The notes: generated from the letters alone by a model not told the origin. Positions 26,026-36,487 are shown, numbered from the stretch's first letter. The stretch: DNA of 64,000 nt from Chiayiivirga flava (GCF_014202825.1 NZ_JACHHP010000006.1:62001-126000); one strand, 5' to 3'. Made by a program: numbers and translations.

Positions 26026-27861
26026 ATGAAGGGTCTCCACTGGGTCGTCGTTGCAAGCGCGGCGCTGCTCGCCGCCCTGCTGTGGGTTGCGTCGCGACCG
26101 CCCGATGCCGCGACCGAAGCGGCGGCCGCCACCACACAAGCGCCGGCGGACGAGTTCGCGATCCGCGACGTGCGCGTGTTCGACGGCGAACGCGTGCTCG
26201 AACGCGCTACGGTGCACGTGCGCGACGGCCGCATCGTGGCGCTGGGCGAGGCGCTGGCGCTGCCCGATGGCATCCAGAGCGTTCCCGGCGCCGGCCGCAC
26301 GCTGCTGCCCGGGTTCATCGATGCCCACGTGCACACCTGGGGCGAAGCGCGACAGGACGCGCTGCGTTTTGGCGTCACCGCGCAGCTCGACATGTTTTCC
26401 GATCCCGCGCAGCTGCCCGCCGCACGACGCGAGCGCGCCACGCTCGATACCACCGACCGCGCCGATCTGTGGTCGGCCGGCATGCTCGCCACGGCCGCCG
26501 GCGGCCACGGCACGCAGTTCGGAATCGCGGTGCCGACGCTGGCCGCGCCCGACGCTGCGGCGGCGTGGGTTGCGGCGCGCAAGGCCGAAGGCTCGGATTA
26601 CATCAAGATCGTGCGCGAGAACATGCACGTGTACGGCGCGACGAACGCACTGCCGACGCTCGATCGCGCCACCGCCGCCGCGCTGATCGACGCCGCGCAC
26701 GCGCAGGGCCTGCGCGCGGTGGTGCACGTCTCGGCGCTGGCCGATGCGCGCGAGGCGATCGAGGACGGCGCCGATGGCCTGGTGCATCTCTTCCACGATG
26801 CGCCGGCCGACGGTGCGTTCGTGACGCTTGCGCGCGAGCGCGGCGTGTTCGTCGTGCCGACGCTGGCCGTCATCGCGGGCTTCTCGGGGCGCGCCACCAC
26901 GCTGCCGGACGATCCGCGCGTGCTGCCGTGGCTCAGCGCCGAACAGCGCGGCACGCTCGCCGCGCGCTTTCCCGCGCCGCCCGAGCCGGCGCATCTGCTG
27001 GCGGCGCTGGAGAGCGTGCAGCGCCTGCACGTGGCCGGCGTGCCGCTGCTGGCCGGCACGGATGCGCCGAATCCGAACACCGCGCACGGTGCCTCGATGC
27101 ACGAGGAGCTGGTGTTGCTGGTCGACGGTGGCCTTGCGCCGCGCGACGCGCTCGCCGCCGCCACCGCGCGCGCGGCCGATGCGTTCGGACTCGACGACCG
27201 CGGCCGCATCGCGCCCGGCAAACGCGCCGACCTCGTGCTGGTGGAAGGCAATCCGACGGCCGACATCACCGCCACACGCGCCATCGCCGCAATCTGGAAA
27301 AACGGCCGTGCGGTGCAACGCAACCGGGCGGTTGCCGTCGCCGACGGCGCAGCGCTCGACGTCCTCGCGCCGGGTCTGGTCAGCGACTTCGACACGGGCG
27401 GTCTCGACGCGCGCATCGGCAGCTGGAGCGCAACCAGCGACCGCATGGCCGGCGGTGCGTCCGACGCCACCGTGGCTGCCTTGCCCGATGGCGCCGCAGG
27501 CGCCGGCGCACTGCGCACACAAGGACGCATCGAGCCCGGCTTCGCCTATCCGTGGGCCGGCGCCTTCCTCGCGGTCGGCGCGGCGCCGATGCAGCCGGTG
27601 GATGCCTCGGCGCTGACCGAACTGGTGTTCCAGGCGCGTGGCGACGGCCGCGCGTACGCCGTGCTGCTGTTCTCCGGGCAACAGCCGCGACCGATTCCCG
27701 CGCGCGTGCAGTTCACGCCCGGCACGGAGTGGCGCGAGGTGCGTGTCGTGTTCGCCGATGTCGCCGACGTGGACCTTGCCACGTTGCGCGGCATCGCGTT
27801 CACCGCACACGATCCGGCCGGCGCCTTCACCCTGGATCTGGATCGCGTGGAACTGCGCTGA
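26026..27861 (+). CDS. Amidohydrolase fused to a CIA30-like domain
   Basis: A 611-residue protein. An N-terminal hydrophobic segment (about 5-22, WVVVASAALLAALLW) is a signal anchor or signal peptide, so the enzyme is likely outside the cytosol. Residues about 45-440 are an imidazolonepropionase-like amidohydrolase: FIDAHVHTW with His101/His103, HVSALADAREAIEDG, LVHLFHDAP and LLAGTDAPNPNTAHG, then GRIAPGKRADLVLVEGNPT. Residues about 455-611 resemble the CIA30 carbohydrate-binding-like fold (FDTGGLDARIGSWSATSD, then RGDGRAYAVLLF). It begins 10 bp after the permease stop, so it is part of the export operon. The substrate is unknown. Confidence 0.8.
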   Translation: MKGLHWVVVASAALLAALLWVASRPPDAATEAAAATTQAPADEFAIRDVRVFDGERVLERATVHVRDGRIVALGEALALPDGIQSVPGAGRTLLPGFIDAHVHTWGEARQDALRFGVTAQLDMFSDPAQLPAARRERATLDTTDRADLWSAGMLATAAGGHGTQFGIAVPTLAAPDAAAAWVAARKAEGSDYIKIVRENMHVYGATNALPTLDRATAAALIDAAHAQGLRAVVHVSALADAREAIEDGADGLVHLFHDAPADGAFVTLARERGVFVVPTLAVIAGFSGRATTLPDDPRVLPWLSAEQRGTLAARFPAPPEPAHLLAALESVQRLHVAGVPLLAGTDAPNPNTAHGASMHEELVLLVDGGLAPRDALAAATARAADAFGLDDRGRIAPGKRADLVLVEGNPTADITATRAIAAIWKNGRAVQRNRAVAVADGAALDVLAPGLVSDFDTGGLDARIGSWSATSDRMAGGASDATVAALPDGAAGAGALRTQGRIEPGFAYPWAGAFLAVGAAPMQPVDASALTELVFQARGDGRAYAVLLFSGQQPRPIPARVQFTPGTEWREVRVVFADVADVDLATLRGIAFTAHDPAGAFTLDLDRVELR

Positions 27862-29090
27862 TGCACCCGTACGCGCCGCGCGGCAGCACGCCCCGCGTTA
27901 CGCTTGGCGCCGACCGCGCGACCCGTCGCGCACCCTGCCGAGCCCGATCCGTGCAACGCCCCCGCAGCGACCTCGTCACCGACGGCATCCACGCACATCC
28001 CGTGGCTGCGCTGGTGTACCTGTTTTTCGTGTTCCTGCCGCTGTTTTTCCAGCCGCGCTGGACGTGGACACCGTTCGCCGCAAGCCTGCTCGCGATCGCG
28101 CTGTTCCTGCCGCTGCACTTCGCGTTTGCGCGCGGGCAGGGACGCGGACGCGCGTTGATGCCGCTGGCGACGGCCGCGATCGGCTACGCGCTGATTCCGT
28201 TCAACTCCGGCGGCAACACCTTCCTGATCTACGCGATGGCGATGGCGGCGCTTGCGTACGCACCGGCACGCGCCATCGCGGTGTCGTCGCTGCTGCTGGT
28301 GCTGATGGGCATCGAATTCTGGTGGGTGATGCCGTCGGCGGCCTTCGCGCTGGGCTCCACCGGCATCGTCGGCGTGATCGGTGCGATGGTGCTGTTCGGC
28401 ACGCTGTTCGACCGCAACCGCGCCCGCCGCGATGCCGAACTGCGCCTGACCCAGGACGAGGTGCGCCGCCTCGCGGCGCTGGCCGAGCGCGAGCGCATCG
28501 GCCGCGACCTGCACGATCTGCTCGGCCACACGCTCTCGGTGGTAGCGCTCAAGAGCGAGCTCGCCGGCAAGCTCGTCGAGCGCGATCCCGCCGCGGCGAA
28601 ACGGCAGATCGGCGACGTGGAGCAGGTGGCGCGGCAGGCGCTCGCACAGGTGCGCGAAGCGGTGGCCGGCATCCGCGCGAGTGGCCTGCAGGCCGAACTC
28701 GCTGCCGCGCGCCTCACCCTGCTCACGGCCGAGGTGTCGCTCGACCAGCAGCTGGCGGCCATCGACCTCGACCCGCCCGGCGAGCACGCGCTCGCATTGG
28801 TATTGCGCGAGGCGGTGACCAACATCCTGCGGCACGCGGGCGCCACGCGCGTGGACGTGGAACTGCGCGACGACGGCAGCCGCGTCACGCTATCGATCGC
28901 CGACGACGGCCGCGGCGGCGCGGACCTGCGCGGACACGGTCTCGCCGGCATGCGCGAGCGCCTGACCGCGCTCGGCGGCGCGCTCGAGATCGACAGCCCC
29001 GCCGGCGGCGGCACGCGCCTGCTCGCGCACGTGCCGCGCCAGCCGTCCGGCGCGTTGCCCGCGCCCGTGCTCGCAGGCGGCGCACGATGA
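27861..29090 (+). CDS. DesK-like sensor histidine kinase
   Basis: A 409-residue membrane kinase. The first 35 residues are an arginine-rich cytosolic segment; four to six helices follow (about 45-180). The HisKA_3 phosphorylation site is RERIGRDLHDLLGHT with His218, and the HATPase N-box is LREAVTNILRHAGA, with G-boxes DDGRGG and GHGLAGMRERL. This is the DesK group, which senses membrane state. Its start overlaps the amidohydrolase stop (TGATG), and its stop overlaps the regulator start, so the three are coupled. Confidence 0.9.
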   Translation: MHPYAPRGSTPRVTLGADRATRRAPCRARSVQRPRSDLVTDGIHAHPVAALVYLFFVFLPLFFQPRWTWTPFAASLLAIALFLPLHFAFARGQGRGRALMPLATAAIGYALIPFNSGGNTFLIYAMAMAALAYAPARAIAVSSLLLVLMGIEFWWVMPSAAFALGSTGIVGVIGAMVLFGTLFDRNRARRDAELRLTQDEVRRLAALAERERIGRDLHDLLGHTLSVVALKSELAGKLVERDPAAAKRQIGDVEQVARQALAQVREAVAGIRASGLQAELAAARLTLLTAEVSLDQQLAAIDLDPPGEHALALVLREAVTNILRHAGATRVDVELRDDGSRVTLSIADDGRGGADLRGHGLAGMRERLTALGGALEIDSPAGGGTRLLAHVPRQPSGALPAPVLAGGAR

Positions 29091-29689
29091 TCCGGCTGGT
29101 GCTGGCCGAAGACCAGGCGATGGTGCGCGGCGCACTGGCGGCACTGCTGCGGCTCGAGCCCGACATCGACGTCGTGGCCGAAGCCGGCGACGGCGACAGC
29201 GCCTGGGACGCGATTGCGACCCACGCGCCGGACCTGCTCGTCACCGACATCGAAATGCCCGGTGCCAGCGGCCTGGATCTTGCGCTGCGCCTGCAGCAAT
29301 CGGGCAGCGCCACGCGCGTGGTGATTCTCACCACCTTTGCGCGCGCCGGTTACCTGCGGCGTGCGCTCGATGCCGGCGTGCGCGGCTACCTGCTCAAGGA
29401 CGCACCGTCCGAGCAGCTGGCGCAGGCGCTGCGGCAGGTGCAGCGCGGCGCGCGCGTGATCGATCCGCAGCTGGCCGTGGCCGCGTGGGGCGACGACGAT
29501 CCGCTCACCGAGCGCGAACGCGCGGTGCTGCGCCTGGCGGGCGAGGGCATGAAGACCGCCGACATCGCGCAGCGCCTGCATCTGTCGCCCGGCACCACGC
29601 GGAACTACCTGTCCGAGGCCATCGGCAAGCTCGGCGCCGCCAACCGGATCGAGGCCTGGCGCACGGCGCGCGCGAAAGGCTGGCTGTAG
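29087..29689 (+). CDS. DesR-like response regulator (NarL family)
   Basis: A 200-residue regulator with a receiver domain (1-120, phospho-acceptor Asp54 in VTDIEMPG; acidic pair AEDQ; Lys in LLKDAP) and a LuxR-type helix-turn-helix (about 135-195, LTERERAVLRLAGEGMKTAD). It overlaps the kinase gene by 4 bp and closes the ABC-amidohydrolase-kinase operon. By analogy with DesKR and LnrJK it probably controls the exporter genes upstream, but no operator was identified. Confidence 0.92.
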   Translation: MIRLVLAEDQAMVRGALAALLRLEPDIDVVAEAGDGDSAWDAIATHAPDLLVTDIEMPGASGLDLALRLQQSGSATRVVILTTFARAGYLRRALDAGVRGYLLKDAPSEQLAQALRQVQRGARVIDPQLAVAAWGDDDPLTERERAVLRLAGEGMKTADIAQRLHLSPGTTRNYLSEAIGKLGAANRIEAWRTARAKGWL

Positions 29690-29705
29690 CGGCGCGATAC
29701 GCCGC
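29689..29705 (+). terminator. Hairpin after the DesR-like gene
   Basis: 6-bp stem GCGGCG / CGCCGC with a five-base loop, starting at the stop codon. No T-run follows, so it is a weak candidate. It marks the boundary between the export operon and fabD. Confidence 0.35.
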
Positions 29706-29767
29706 AGTACAGACGATTCGCGCAGGCCCGCAGTATCATCGCGCCCCCTCCCGCACCGGCGCACCGC

Positions 29768-30715
29768 GTGGCCTCTTCCACTCTCGCATTTGTCTTTCCC
29801 GGCCAGGGCTCGCAGTCGCTCGGCATGCTCGGCGAACTGGCGGCCGCCTTTCCGCAGGTGCGCGCGAGTTTCGACGAGGCCTCGCACGGCGCCGACGTCG
29901 ATCTGTGGGCGCTCGCGAAGGACGGCCCCGAGGAGCGCCTCAACCAGACCGAATTTACCCAGCCCGCGCTGCTTGCGGCCGGCGTCGCGGTCTGGCGCGT
30001 GTGGCAGGCGCAGGGCGGCGCGGAGCCGGCGGCGTTCGCCGGACACAGCCTCGGCGAATACGCCGCACTGGTTGCGGCCGGTGCGCTGTCGCTCGCCGAC
30101 GGCGCGAAACTCGTGCGCGAACGCGGCCGCCTGATGCAGGCCGCGGTGCCCGCGGGCAGCGGCGCGATGGCCGCAGTGCTCGGCGCCGACGACGCTTTGG
30201 TGGCGGAGGTCTGCGCGCAGGTCTCGAACGACACCGTCGTGGTGCCCGCCAATTACAACTCGCCCGGTCAGATCGTGCTCGGCGGTCACGCCGACGCGGT
30301 CGATCGTGCGTTGGCCGAACTCGCCCACCGCGGTGTGCGCAAGGCGGTGAAGCTCGCCGTCAGCGTGCCGTCGCACACGCCGCTGATGCGCGGCGCGGCC
30401 GACCACCTCGCACGGTTCATGGATACGCTCGAATGGCGCCTGCCGGACCGCCCGGTGATCCAGAACGCCGCCGCCATCGAAAACACCACCACCGACACCA
30501 TCCGCGACGACCTCGTGCGCCAGCTCTACCTGCCCGTGCGCTGGACCGAGTGCATCGCCGCGCTGGTCGCCGGCGGTGCGACCCGCATCGGCGAATGCGG
30601 CCCGGGCAAGGTGCTGACCGGCCTCGCCAAGCGCATCGACAAGACCATCGACGCCCGCGCGCTCGGCACCCCCGCCGAACTCGCCGCCGCCCGCCAGGAC
30701 TGGAGCCAGCCATGA
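29768..30715 (+). CDS. fabD: Malonyl-CoA:ACP transacylase
   Basis: Loads malonyl groups onto acyl carrier protein for fatty acid elongation. 315 residues. The start is GTG at 29768, since the protein then begins with the family sequence LAFVFPGQGSQSLGM. The nucleophile is Ser94 in AGHSLGEYAAL, and the His and Arg of the triad are in SVPSHTPLM and GRLMQ contexts. A TATCAT -10-like box lies at 29734-29739. The stop overlaps the fabG start (ATGA). Confidence 0.96.
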   Translation: MASSTLAFVFPGQGSQSLGMLGELAAAFPQVRASFDEASHGADVDLWALAKDGPEERLNQTEFTQPALLAAGVAVWRVWQAQGGAEPAAFAGHSLGEYAALVAAGALSLADGAKLVRERGRLMQAAVPAGSGAMAAVLGADDALVAEVCAQVSNDTVVVPANYNSPGQIVLGGHADAVDRALAELAHRGVRKAVKLAVSVPSHTPLMRGAADHLARFMDTLEWRLPDRPVIQNAAAIENTTTDTIRDDLVRQLYLPVRWTECIAALVAGGATRIGECGPGKVLTGLAKRIDKTIDARALGTPAELAAARQDWSQP

Positions 30716-31461
30716 GCCATTCCCTCCCGCTGCACGGCGAGATCGCGCTCGTCACCGGCGCCAGCCGCGGTATCGGCGCGGCCATCGCCGACGAACTGGC
30801 CGCGCAGGGCGCCACGGTCGTCGGCACCGCCACGAGCGAGGCCGGCGCCGCCGCCATCGGCGAGCGCCTCGCCGCGCACGGCGGCGCGGGTCGCGTGCTC
30901 GACGTGAGCCACGCCGGCGCGATCGAAGCGCTGATCGAATCCATCGCCACGCAGTTCGCGCCGGTCTCGATCCTGGTCAACAACGCCGGCATCACGCGCG
31001 ACAACCTGCTCATGCGCATGAAGGACGAGGACTGGCAGGCGATCATCGACACCAACCTCGGCAGCGTGTTCCGCAGCTGCAAGGCGGTGCTGCGCGGCAT
31101 GATGAAGGCGCGGCGCGGCCGCATCGTCAACATTGCGTCGGTGATCGGCGTCACCGGCAATGCCGGACAGACCAACTATGCGGCGGCCAAGGCCGGGATC
31201 ATTGCCTTCAGCAAGTCGCTGGCAAAGGAAATCGGCAGCCGCGGCATCACCGTCAACGTGGTGGCGCCGGGCTTCATCGACACCGACATGACACGCGCCA
31301 TGCCGGATGCATCGCGCGAGGCGCTGCTCGGGCAGATTGCACTCGGGCGCCTGGGCGAGGCGAGCGACATCGCACGCGCCGTCGCCTTCCTCGCCGGACC
31401 GAACGCCGCCTACATCACCGGCGAAACCCTGCACGTCAACGGCGGCATGTACATGCCGTGA
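30712..31461 (+). CDS. fabG: 3-oxoacyl-[ACP] reductase
   Basis: NADPH-dependent reductase of the short-chain dehydrogenase family in type II fatty acid synthesis. The 249 residues show the cofactor loop TGASRGIG, NNAGITRDNLLMRM, the catalytic Ser in NIASVIG, Tyr156 and Lys160 in TNYAAAKAG, and the family C-terminus ETLHVNGGMYM. It is coupled to fabD by a 4-bp overlap and followed by acpP after 147 bp. Confidence 0.97.
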   Translation: MSHSLPLHGEIALVTGASRGIGAAIADELAAQGATVVGTATSEAGAAAIGERLAAHGGAGRVLDVSHAGAIEALIESIATQFAPVSILVNNAGITRDNLLMRMKDEDWQAIIDTNLGSVFRSCKAVLRGMMKARRGRIVNIASVIGVTGNAGQTNYAAAKAGIIAFSKSLAKEIGSRGITVNVVAPGFIDTDMTRAMPDASREALLGQIALGRLGEASDIARAVAFLAGPNAAYITGETLHVNGGMYMP

Positions 31462-31570
31462 CGCCACTCGCGGCCGGTCCGCCGGCCGCGTAAGCTACGC
31501 CTTTCCGCCCACGCCCGGCCCGCGGCCACCGCGTCCGGTTCCACAGCTGGCCCGCAAAACCGCGACCCAC

Positions 31571-31576
31571 TACAAT
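31571..31576 (+). promoter_or_regulatory. Possible -10 box of acpP
   Basis: TACAAT lies 33 bp before the acpP start codon, followed by a GC-rich discriminator (GCGCGGG). Seventeen bases upstream the -35 is weak (TGGCCC). acpP is often separately promoted in this cluster because its product is needed in excess, which makes the position plausible. Confidence 0.4.
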
Positions 31577-31608
31577 GCGCGGGCTTTTTCCCCGGAGGTT
31601 CTGAACCA

Positions 31609-31848
31609 ATGAGCAGCATCGAAGATCGCGTCAAGAAAATCGTCATCGAACAGCTTGGCGTCAAGGAAGACGAAGTCACCGCGAACGCCTCGTTTGTGGA
31701 CGATTTGGGCGCGGACTCGCTCGACACGGTCGAGCTTGTGATGGCGCTCGAGGAAGAGTTCGAGTGCGAGATCCCGGACGAGGAAGCCGAGAAGATCACC
31801 AGCGTCCAGCAGGCGATCGACTACATCAAGGCGCACGTCAAGGCCTGA
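31609..31848 (+). CDS. acpP: Acyl carrier protein
   Basis: 79-residue acidic carrier of growing acyl chains. The phosphopantetheine site is Ser37 in [16 protein letters not shown]. The ATG follows GGAGG by 12 nt. The codon use is plainer and less GC-rich than its neighbours, which is common for highly expressed acpP. It sits between fabG and fabF in the conserved order. Confidence 0.98.
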   Translation: MSSIEDRVKKIVIEQLGVKEDEVTANASFVDDLGADSLDTVELVMALEEEFECEIPDEEAEKITSVQQAIDYIKAHVKA

Positions 31849-32030
31849 GCCTGGCGCGCGGGGTCGCGTTGCGGCCCCGTGCATGCCGACGCCGCGCCAC
31901 GGGCACGCGCCGGCGTGTGGCGCAACTGCGGAACGTCCGTCGTCCCGCGCACAGCGGCCGCCGTGCAGGCGCCGCGCCGGCCGCCGCGGCCGCATCCGTT
32001 CCAGTCCGCTGACCGAGGAGAACCCAGCGC

Positions 32031-33269
<1,239 letters not shown>

Positions 33270-33298
33270 CGGTCCGCGGCGACATGGCCGGGCGCGGT

Positions 33299-33314
33299 CG
33301 CGTCGATCGACGCG
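33299..33314. promoter_or_regulatory. 16-bp perfect palindrome before pabB
   Basis: CGCGTCGATCGACGCG is a perfect dyad with no spacer, 27 bp upstream of the pabB start codon in the 72-bp gap after fabF. It could be a protein-binding site or chance in GC-rich DNA. Confidence 0.3.
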
Positions 33315-33341
33315 CCGCGACGCGCGTCGGATGAACCTCGC

Positions 33342-34691
33342 ATGCTGACCACTCCGCTGCCCGACCATCTCGATCTGCTCGCGCTGCACCAGCGCAATCC
33401 GCAGCGGTATCCGTGCCTGCTGCAGAGCGCCGCGCGCGGCAACGCGCGTGCGCGCTACGACGTGCTGCTGGCGTTTCCGCAGGGCGGATTGCGCCTGGAC
33501 GCCGACGGCGTCACGCGTGACCTCTCGGGCGCGTGCATCGACGGCACCTTCCTCGCCGCGCTGGACGCACGCTTCGCACACGAGCGCACGCAGCGAGATG
33601 CCGACGACGGGCTGCCGTTCCACGGCGGCTGGGCGGTATACCTGGGCTACGAACTGGCCGCGCAACTCGAACCGCGGCTGCGGCTGCCGCAGGCGCCCGG
33701 TGCGCTGCCGGTGGCCGTTGCGCTGCGCTGCCCGGTCGCGGTGGTGCGCGACCATGCGCGCGGTTGCGTCACCGTCGTCGCCGAGCCCGACCATGCGGCC
33801 TGCGCCGAACGTGTCCGCGCCGACGTCGATGCCCTCGGCGACACGCTGCCGGTGCGGATCGACATCGACGCCCCGCACGAGGACGCGCCCGAAGCCTTCC
33901 TGCGTGGTGTCGCGGCGATCCACGACTATCTCGTCGCCGGCGACGTGTTCCAGGTCAATCTCTCGCGCGGTTGGCAGGCGCGGGTCGGCGCGGACACCAC
34001 CGCCGCCGCACTGTACGGCGCGCTGCGGACGGCCAATCCCGCACCGTTTGCGGGGCTGTTCGCGTGGGATGACTGGGCCGTGATCAGCTCCTCGCCCGAG
34101 CGCCTGCTGTCGGTGCGAGACCGCGTGATCGAAACGCGGCCCATCGCCGGTACGCGCGCACGCATTGCCGGCGACGCCGACGCCGATCGCATCCGCGAGC
34201 TCGTCGGCCATCCGAAGGAACGCGCCGAGCACATCATGCTGATCGACCTCGAACGCAACGACCTGGGCCGCGTCTGCGCGCCGGGCAGTGTCGTGGTCGA
34301 CGAACTGATGACGGTGGAAAGTTACGCGCACGTGCATCACATCGTCTCGAACGTGCGCGGTGTCCTGCGCGGCGACGTGACGCCGGGGCAGGCCATCGCC
34401 GCGGTGTTTCCCGGCGGCACCATCACCGGTTGCCCGAAGGTGCGCTGCATGGAAATCATCGCCGAACTCGAAGCCACGGGGCGCGGGCCGTACACCGGCG
34501 CCATCGGCTATCTCGACCGCAACGGCGACATGGATCTCAATATCCTGATCCGGACGCTGTGGCTGCAAGACGGCATCGTGCGCTGGCGTGCGGGTGCGGG
34601 CATCGTGGCCGATTCGGACGCCGCCGCGGAACTCGCCGAAACCCGCGCCAAGGCGCGCGGCCTGCTGCGCGCGCTCGGGCTGCGCGACTAG
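33342..34691 (+). CDS. pabB: Aminodeoxychorismate synthase component I
   Basis: Makes 4-amino-4-deoxychorismate from chorismate for folate synthesis, with a PabA-type amidotransferase encoded elsewhere. 449 residues. The anthranilate synthase/PabB chorismate-binding domain fills about 185-445: ETRPIAGTRAR, IMLIDLERNDLGRVC, SYAHVHHIVSNVRG, FPGGTITGCPKVRCMEII and GAIGYLDRNGDMDLNILIRT. The Lys of the PabB PIKGT motif is Ala here (PIAGT), a pattern shared with TrpE and some PabB proteins. The position between fabF and mltG, where pseudomonads have pabC, supports PabB over TrpE. Confidence 0.85.
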   Translation: MLTTPLPDHLDLLALHQRNPQRYPCLLQSAARGNARARYDVLLAFPQGGLRLDADGVTRDLSGACIDGTFLAALDARFAHERTQRDADDGLPFHGGWAVYLGYELAAQLEPRLRLPQAPGALPVAVALRCPVAVVRDHARGCVTVVAEPDHAACAERVRADVDALGDTLPVRIDIDAPHEDAPEAFLRGVAAIHDYLVAGDVFQVNLSRGWQARVGADTTAAALYGALRTANPAPFAGLFAWDDWAVISSSPERLLSVRDRVIETRPIAGTRARIAGDADADRIRELVGHPKERAEHIMLIDLERNDLGRVCAPGSVVVDELMTVESYAHVHHIVSNVRGVLRGDVTPGQAIAAVFPGGTITGCPKVRCMEIIAELEATGRGPYTGAIGYLDRNGDMDLNILIRTLWLQDGIVRWRAGAGIVADSDAAAELAETRAKARGLLRALGLRD

Positions 34692-34775
34692 GCTGCGCGG
34701 GCGCGGGCCAGGCAGCGGTGCCGTGCGGACGCGCACTGACGCTATCCTAGCCGCCGCACCCGGATCGAACATCGC

Positions 34776-35861
34776 ATGGCCAAGCCCGCAAAGAAGAATC
34801 CTGCAAGCGCACCGACGCGCAGACCGTCCGGTCTCTGGCGCGCCGTGCGCTGGCTGTTCGTGCTGTTCCTGCTCGCCGGCGCCGCGGCCGCATGGTTCGT
34901 GCACGAGGACTACCGCCGTTTCGCGCGCACCGAGCTGGGCGTTGGCGCGGATGAGATCGTGTTCGAAGTCAAACGCGGCGACTCCTTCAGCCACGTGCTG
35001 CGACGCCTACGCAGCGTCGGCATCGACGAAGGCCACGATCTCTACTGGAAGGCACTGGCGTGGGAAACCGGCGTGATGACGCGCCTGCGCGTCGGCGAGT
35101 ACGCACTCGGCCACGGGCTCACGCCGGTCGCGCTGCTCGACAAGCTCGAACAGGGGCGTGTGATCCAGCACCGCTTCACGCTCGTGGAAGGCTGGAACTT
35201 CCGGGAACTGCGCCTCGCGCTGGCGGCGGACACCGCGCTGGAACAGACGATCGCGGGCAAGAGCGACGCCGAGGTGATGCAAGCGGTCGGCGCGCCCGCC
35301 GAGCACCCGGAAGGCCGTTTCCTGCCCGAGACCTACAACTACACGCGCGGCACCCGCGATGTCGACCTGCTCAAGCGCGCACGTCTCGCGCTCGATCGCA
35401 CCCTCGATGCCGCCTGGGCGGCACGCGCGCCCGATCTGCCGCTCAAGACGCCGTACGAAGCGCTGATCCTCGCCTCGATCATCGAGAAGGAAACCGGCGT
35501 CGCGGCGGAGCGCCCGCAGATCGGCGGGGTGTTCGTGCGACGCCTGCGCCTGGGCATGAAGCTGCAGACCGATCCCACCGTGATCTACGGCCTGGGCAGC
35601 ACCTTCGACGGCAACCTCACGCGCAAGCACCTCACCGACGACACGCCGCACAACACCTACACGCGCTTCGGCCTGCCGCCGACACCGATCGCGATGCCCG
35701 GTCGCGCCGCGATCGAAGCGGCGCTGAAGCCGGCCGACGGCGACACGCTGTATTTCGTCGCACGCGGCGACGGCAGCCACGTGTTCTCGCGCACGCTCGC
35801 CGAACACAATCGCGCCGTGGCGCAGTACCAGCTGCGACGCCGCGCCGGCACCGCGCCGTGA
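34776..35861 (+). CDS. mltG: Endolytic murein transglycosylase
   Basis: Membrane-anchored lytic enzyme that cuts nascent glycan strands and sets their length. 361 residues: a basic N-terminus, one membrane helix (about 20-42, AVRWLFVLFLLAGAAAAWFV), a LysM-like subdomain (about 60-130), then the YceG catalytic domain with Glu237 in ASIIEKETGV. Other marks are GRFLPETYNY, LQTDPTVIYGLG and NTYTRFGLPPTPI. The stop overlaps the tmk GTG start. Confidence 0.95.
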   Translation: MAKPAKKNPASAPTRRPSGLWRAVRWLFVLFLLAGAAAAWFVHEDYRRFARTELGVGADEIVFEVKRGDSFSHVLRRLRSVGIDEGHDLYWKALAWETGVMTRLRVGEYALGHGLTPVALLDKLEQGRVIQHRFTLVEGWNFRELRLALAADTALEQTIAGKSDAEVMQAVGAPAEHPEGRFLPETYNYTRGTRDVDLLKRARLALDRTLDAAWAARAPDLPLKTPYEALILASIIEKETGVAAERPQIGGVFVRRLRLGMKLQTDPTVIYGLGSTFDGNLTRKHLTDDTPHNTYTRFGLPPTPIAMPGRAAIEAALKPADGDTLYFVARGDGSHVFSRTLAEHNRAVAQYQLRRRAGTAP

Positions 35862-36487
35862 GCGACGGCAAGCTCATCACGCTCGAAGGCGGCGAGGGCG
35901 CCGGCAAGTCGACCGCGATGGCCTGCATCGCGAACCGCCTGTGCGCGCGCGGCATCGAGCTGGTGCAGGTGCGCGAGCCCGGCGGCACCCCTGCGGGCGA
36001 GGCGATCCGCGCGCTGGTGCTCGATCCGGCGCATCGCGGCCTGCACGCACAGGCCGAGCTGCTGCTGATGTTCGCGGCGCGCGCGCAGCTGGTGCACGCG
36101 GTGATCGAACCGGCACTGGCGCGCGGCGCGTGGGTGCTGGGCGACCGCTTCACCGATGCGAGCTTCGCCTACCAGGGCGGCGGCCGCGGGCTCGATGCCG
36201 GCTTCATCGCCGAACTCGAGCGGCGCGTGGTGGCACGCAAGCCGGACCTGACCCTGCTGCTCGACCTGCCTGTCCGTGACGGCCTCGCACGCGCGCGCGG
36301 CCGTGGCGACAGCGATCGCATCGAGACCGAAGCCGAGCAGTTCTTCGAGCGCGTGCGTGCCGCGTACCGGCAGCGCGCGGCGCTCGAGCCCGCGCGCTGG
36401 CGCGTGGTCGACGCCTCGCAACCGCTCGATGGCGTGCTGGGCGATCTTGCGCGCGAACTCGACGCGTTCGTGGACAGCGTCCGATGA
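35858..36487 (+). CDS. tmk: Thymidylate kinase
   Basis: Phosphorylates dTMP to dTDP. The 209 residues start at GTG 35858, overlapping the mltG stop by 4 bp. P-loop LEGGEGAGKST, the DR-box GDRFTDASFAYQGGGRG, and the lid segment ARARGRGDSDRIE with the basic residues of the type II enzyme. The stop overlaps holB (ATGA). A standard member of the mltG-tmk-holB-pilZ run. Confidence 0.95.
   Translation: MSDGKLITLEGGEGAGKSTAMACIANRLCARGIELVQVREPGGTPAGEAIRALVLDPAHRGLHAQAELLLMFAARAQLVHAVIEPALARGAWVLGDRFTDASFAYQGGGRGLDAGFIAELERRVVARKPDLTLLLDLPVRDGLARARGRGDSDRIETEAEQFFERVRAAYRQRAALEPARWRVVDASQPLDGVLGDLARELDAFVDSVR

Noticed and set aside
33533-34072. Separate small gene inside pabB
   Set aside because: It is an overlapping Arg-rich frame with no motif; pabB is continuous.
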